Shown: positions 62,279 to 64,000 of the stretch, one piece after another | Layout: the number at the start of each line of letters is the position of its first letter | Position numbering within the stretch: position 1 is the stretch's first letter | Source of the DNA: Hymenobacter yonginensis | GTDB lineage: Bacteria > Bacteroidota > Bacteroidia > Cytophagales > Hymenobacteraceae | Direction: 5' to 3' | DNA length: 64,000 bases | Assembly: GCF_027625995.1 (NCBI RefSeq) | Contig: NZ_CP115396.1 | Span: forward strand, 682,001-746,000 | Translations under genes and position numbers: made by a program | Notes under the pieces: generated by a model | What the model was told of the DNA's origin: nothing | Seen by the model: the letters and a program-made list of their open reading frames with translations, nothing else | Databases searched by the model: none

Positions 62279-63367
62279 ATGAAATTCATCATCAGCGGCG
62301 GCGGCACCGGGGGCCACATCTTCCCGGCAGTGGCCATTGCCAACGAGCTGCGCCGCCGCCTGCCCGACGCCGAAATCCTGTTTGTGGGCGCCAACGGCCG
62401 CATGGAGATGACGCGCGTGCCGGAAGCCGGCTACAAAATCGTGGGCCTCGACATCAGCGGCCTGCAGCGCCGCCTCACGCCCGAAAACCTGATGTTTCCC
62501 ATCAAGGTGATGCGCGCCGTGCGCAAAGCCGGCAAGCTCATCGAGCAGTTCCGGCCCGATGCCGTGGTGGGCGTGGGCGGCTACGCTTCGGCGCCGGTGC
62601 TGCTGGCGGCCACCTCGCGCGGCATCCCCAGCCTGATTCAGGAGCAGAACTCCTACGCCGGCCTCGTGAACAAGCTGCTGGCCAAGCGGGTCGATAAAAT
62701 CTGCGTGGCTTACGACGGCATGGACAAGTTCTTCCCCGCCGACCGCCTCGTGCTCACCGGCAACCCGGTCCGCACTGAAATAGCCACCGGCAACCGCGCC
62801 GAGGCTCTGGCTTTCTTCGGGCTCGACGCCAGCCGGCCGGTGCTGCTCGTGATTGGGGGCAGCCTGGGGGCCCGCACGCTCAACCAGGCCACCGCCGCCG
62901 CGCTGCCGCGCCTGCAGGCCGCCGGCGTGCAACTGCTCTGGCAAACCGGCAAAGTCTACTACCCGCAGGCCCGGGAGCAGGCCGCGCCATACACTGCCAC
63001 CGGCCAGCACGCGCTGGAGTTCGTGCAGCGCATGGACCTGGGCTACGCCGCCGCCGACGTGGTGGTCAGCCGGGCCGGAGCGCTGTCGGTGTCGGAACTG
63101 TGCCTCACGGGCAAGCCCAGCATCCTGGTGCCCTCGCCCAACGTGGCCGAAGACCACCAGACCAAAAACGCCATGGCCCTGGTGCGCAAAGATGCCGCCC
63201 TGCTCGTCCCCGATACCGAAGCTGCCACCCGCCTCTACGACGAGGCGCTGGCGCTACTGCAGAACTCCACGCAACAGCAGCAGCTGAGCGCCAACGTGCT
63301 CCAGCTCGCCCGCCCGGCCGCCACCACCACCATCGTGGATGAGCTGCTGAAGCTGGTAAAGCAGTAG
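62279..63367 (+). CDS. murG: UDP-GlcNAc:lipid I GlcNAc transferase
   Basis: Membrane-associated GT-B glycosyltransferase forming lipid II. GGGTGGHIFPAVAIANEL and GGYASAPVLLAAT are N-domain motifs; VSRAGALSVSELCLTGKPSI and VLVPSPNVAEDHQTKNA belong to the C-domain. 362 residues as expected. Start ATG 62279. Confidence 0.97.
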   Translation: MKFIISGGGTGGHIFPAVAIANELRRRLPDAEILFVGANGRMEMTRVPEAGYKIVGLDISGLQRRLTPENLMFPIKVMRAVRKAGKLIEQFRPDAVVGVGGYASAPVLLAATSRGIPSLIQEQNSYAGLVNKLLAKRVDKICVAYDGMDKFFPADRLVLTGNPVRTEIATGNRAEALAFFGLDASRPVLLVIGGSLGARTLNQATAAALPRLQAAGVQLLWQTGKVYYPQAREQAAPYTATGQHALEFVQRMDLGYAAADVVVSRAGALSVSELCLTGKPSILVPSPNVAEDHQTKNAMALVRKDAALLVPDTEAATRLYDEALALLQNSTQQQQLSANVLQLARPAATTTIVDELLKLVKQ

Positions 63368-63382
63368 TAACTACAGCCCGTC

Positions 63383-63477
63383 CGTCATGCTGAGCCTGTC
63401 GAAGCATCCCTACCGCTTCGTTGCAGTGCCAATTGGTTAGCCAGCAGTAGAGATGCTTCGGCAAGCTCAGCATGACG
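63383..63477. repeat. Inverted repeat between murG and murC
   Basis: Imperfect arms with CGTCATGCTGAGCCTG on the left and its related complement on the right. The sequence belongs to the same family as 2211-2311, sharing the CGTCATGCTGAGC end and the GAAGCATC block. Confidence 0.85.
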
Positions 63478-63521
63478 GTCAACGATTCACTCCATCACCT
63501 CATTACCCCATCACTTCACAC

Positions 63522-64000
63522 GTGAAACAGCTCGTCTACTTCCTTGGCATTGGCGGCATCGGTATGTCGGCGCTGGCCCGCTGGTTTCAGGCCAACGGCC
63601 ACCAAGTGTCGGGCTACGACAAAACCCGCACGCCCCTGACCGACGCGCTGGAGGCCGAAGGCATTGCCGTGCATTTCGAGGATGCCGTAAACCAGATTCC
63701 GCTTGAAGTGCGCCAGAACCCCGGCAACACGCTCGTAGTCCTGACCCCGGCCATTCCAAAAGACCACCAGGAGTGGGCCTGGCTGCGCGAAAACGGCTTC
63801 GATATCCGCAAGCGTAGCCAGGTGCTGGGCGTGCTCACGCAGGGCCACCGCACTATTGCCGTGGCCGGCACCCACGGCAAAACCACCAGCAGCAGCATGG
63901 TGGCGCACTTGCTGCACCATGCCGGCGTGCCCAGTGCGGCCTTCCTGGGCGGCATCAGCGTGAACCTGGGCTCCAACCTGCTGCTGCCGCCCGCCGGCCA
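63522..64000 (+). CDS. murC: UDP-MurNAc:L-alanine ligase, 3' end outside window
   Basis: First Mur ligase, partial at the right edge. GTG at 63522 gives MKQLVYFLGIGGIGMSALAR, the diagnostic N-terminal fold, and the ATP loop VAGTHGKTTSSSMVAHL is seen. About 159 codons are visible. The gene lies last in the visible dcw order. Confidence 0.95.
   Translation, partial: MKQLVYFLGIGGIGMSALARWFQANGHQVSGYDKTRTPLTDALEAEGIAVHFEDAVNQIPLEVRQNPGNTLVVLTPAIPKDHQEWAWLRENGFDIRKRSQVLGVLTQGHRTIAVAGTHGKTTSSSMVAHLLHHAGVPSAAFLGGISVNLGSNLLLPPAG

Overview
The window looks like a chromosomal segment of a GC-rich, pigmented member of the Bacteroidota, most likely Hymenobacter or a close relative in Cytophagales. This is inferred from the high-GC coding style, promoter elements of the Bacteroidota type (TTG / TAnnTTTG), a type IX secretion sorting domain, a TonB-dependent receptor, a ketocarotenoid gene cluster and a dcw cluster with a Bacteroidota-type FtsL. 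No rRNA is present, so the genus is not proven.

Layout. (1) 1-4069: a leftward galactose operon (galK, galT, sodium/sugar symporter) facing a rightward secreted GH5-like glycosidase; matching LacI-type operators sit about 50 bp before galK and before the glycosidase. (2) 6694-10383: a short class II terpene-cyclase-like protein, divergent from a UbiA-type prenyltransferase, which ends against a glycosyltransferase. (3) 10384-29290: an accessory island ending at tRNA-Leu. It holds an IS5-family insertion sequence, a truncated and decayed phage tail module, a phage repressor and early-gene remnant with a chimeric gene, an AT-richer two-gene nuclease cassette, a large T9SS-exported VCBS protein, an operon of unknown proteins, a large DUF6493-like protein next to a broken partner, and a frameshifted tyrosine recombinase. 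(4) 29291-36488: core genes hscB, a monooxygenase-like protein, a SAM hydrolase, phoH, a GNAT acetyltransferase, comEC and an enoyl-CoA hydratase. (5) 36622-44084: a carotenoid cluster (crtZ, a CarH-like MerR regulator, an ECF sigma factor, crtI, crtB, a small exported protein, ispH, crtW). (6) 44376-47184: a TPR histidine kinase convergent with a LytTR response regulator. (7) 48103-51484: a probable metal-handling operon (small HYC_CC_PP-like protein, TonB receptor, HMA protein). (8) 51738-64000: the dcw peptidoglycan/division cluster mraZ, rsmH, ftsL-like, ftsI, murE, mraY, murD, ftsW, murG, murC, the last cut by the window edge.

How the genes fit together. The galactose block pairs extracellular saccharide cleavage with uptake and Leloir conversion under one inferred repressor. 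The carotenoid block has phytoene synthesis and desaturation, hydroxylation and ketolation, one precursor-supply enzyme and its own regulators, but no lycopene cyclase. The dcw block supplies lipid-linked peptidoglycan precursors and septal synthesis from one promoter upstream of mraZ. The least explained parts are the mini terpene cyclase/UbiA pair, the PD-(D/E)XK two-gene cassette, and the three-gene unknown operon at 22.2-23.9 kb. Long perfect or near-perfect inverted repeats occupy many intergenic gaps; one family occurs at both ends of the window.
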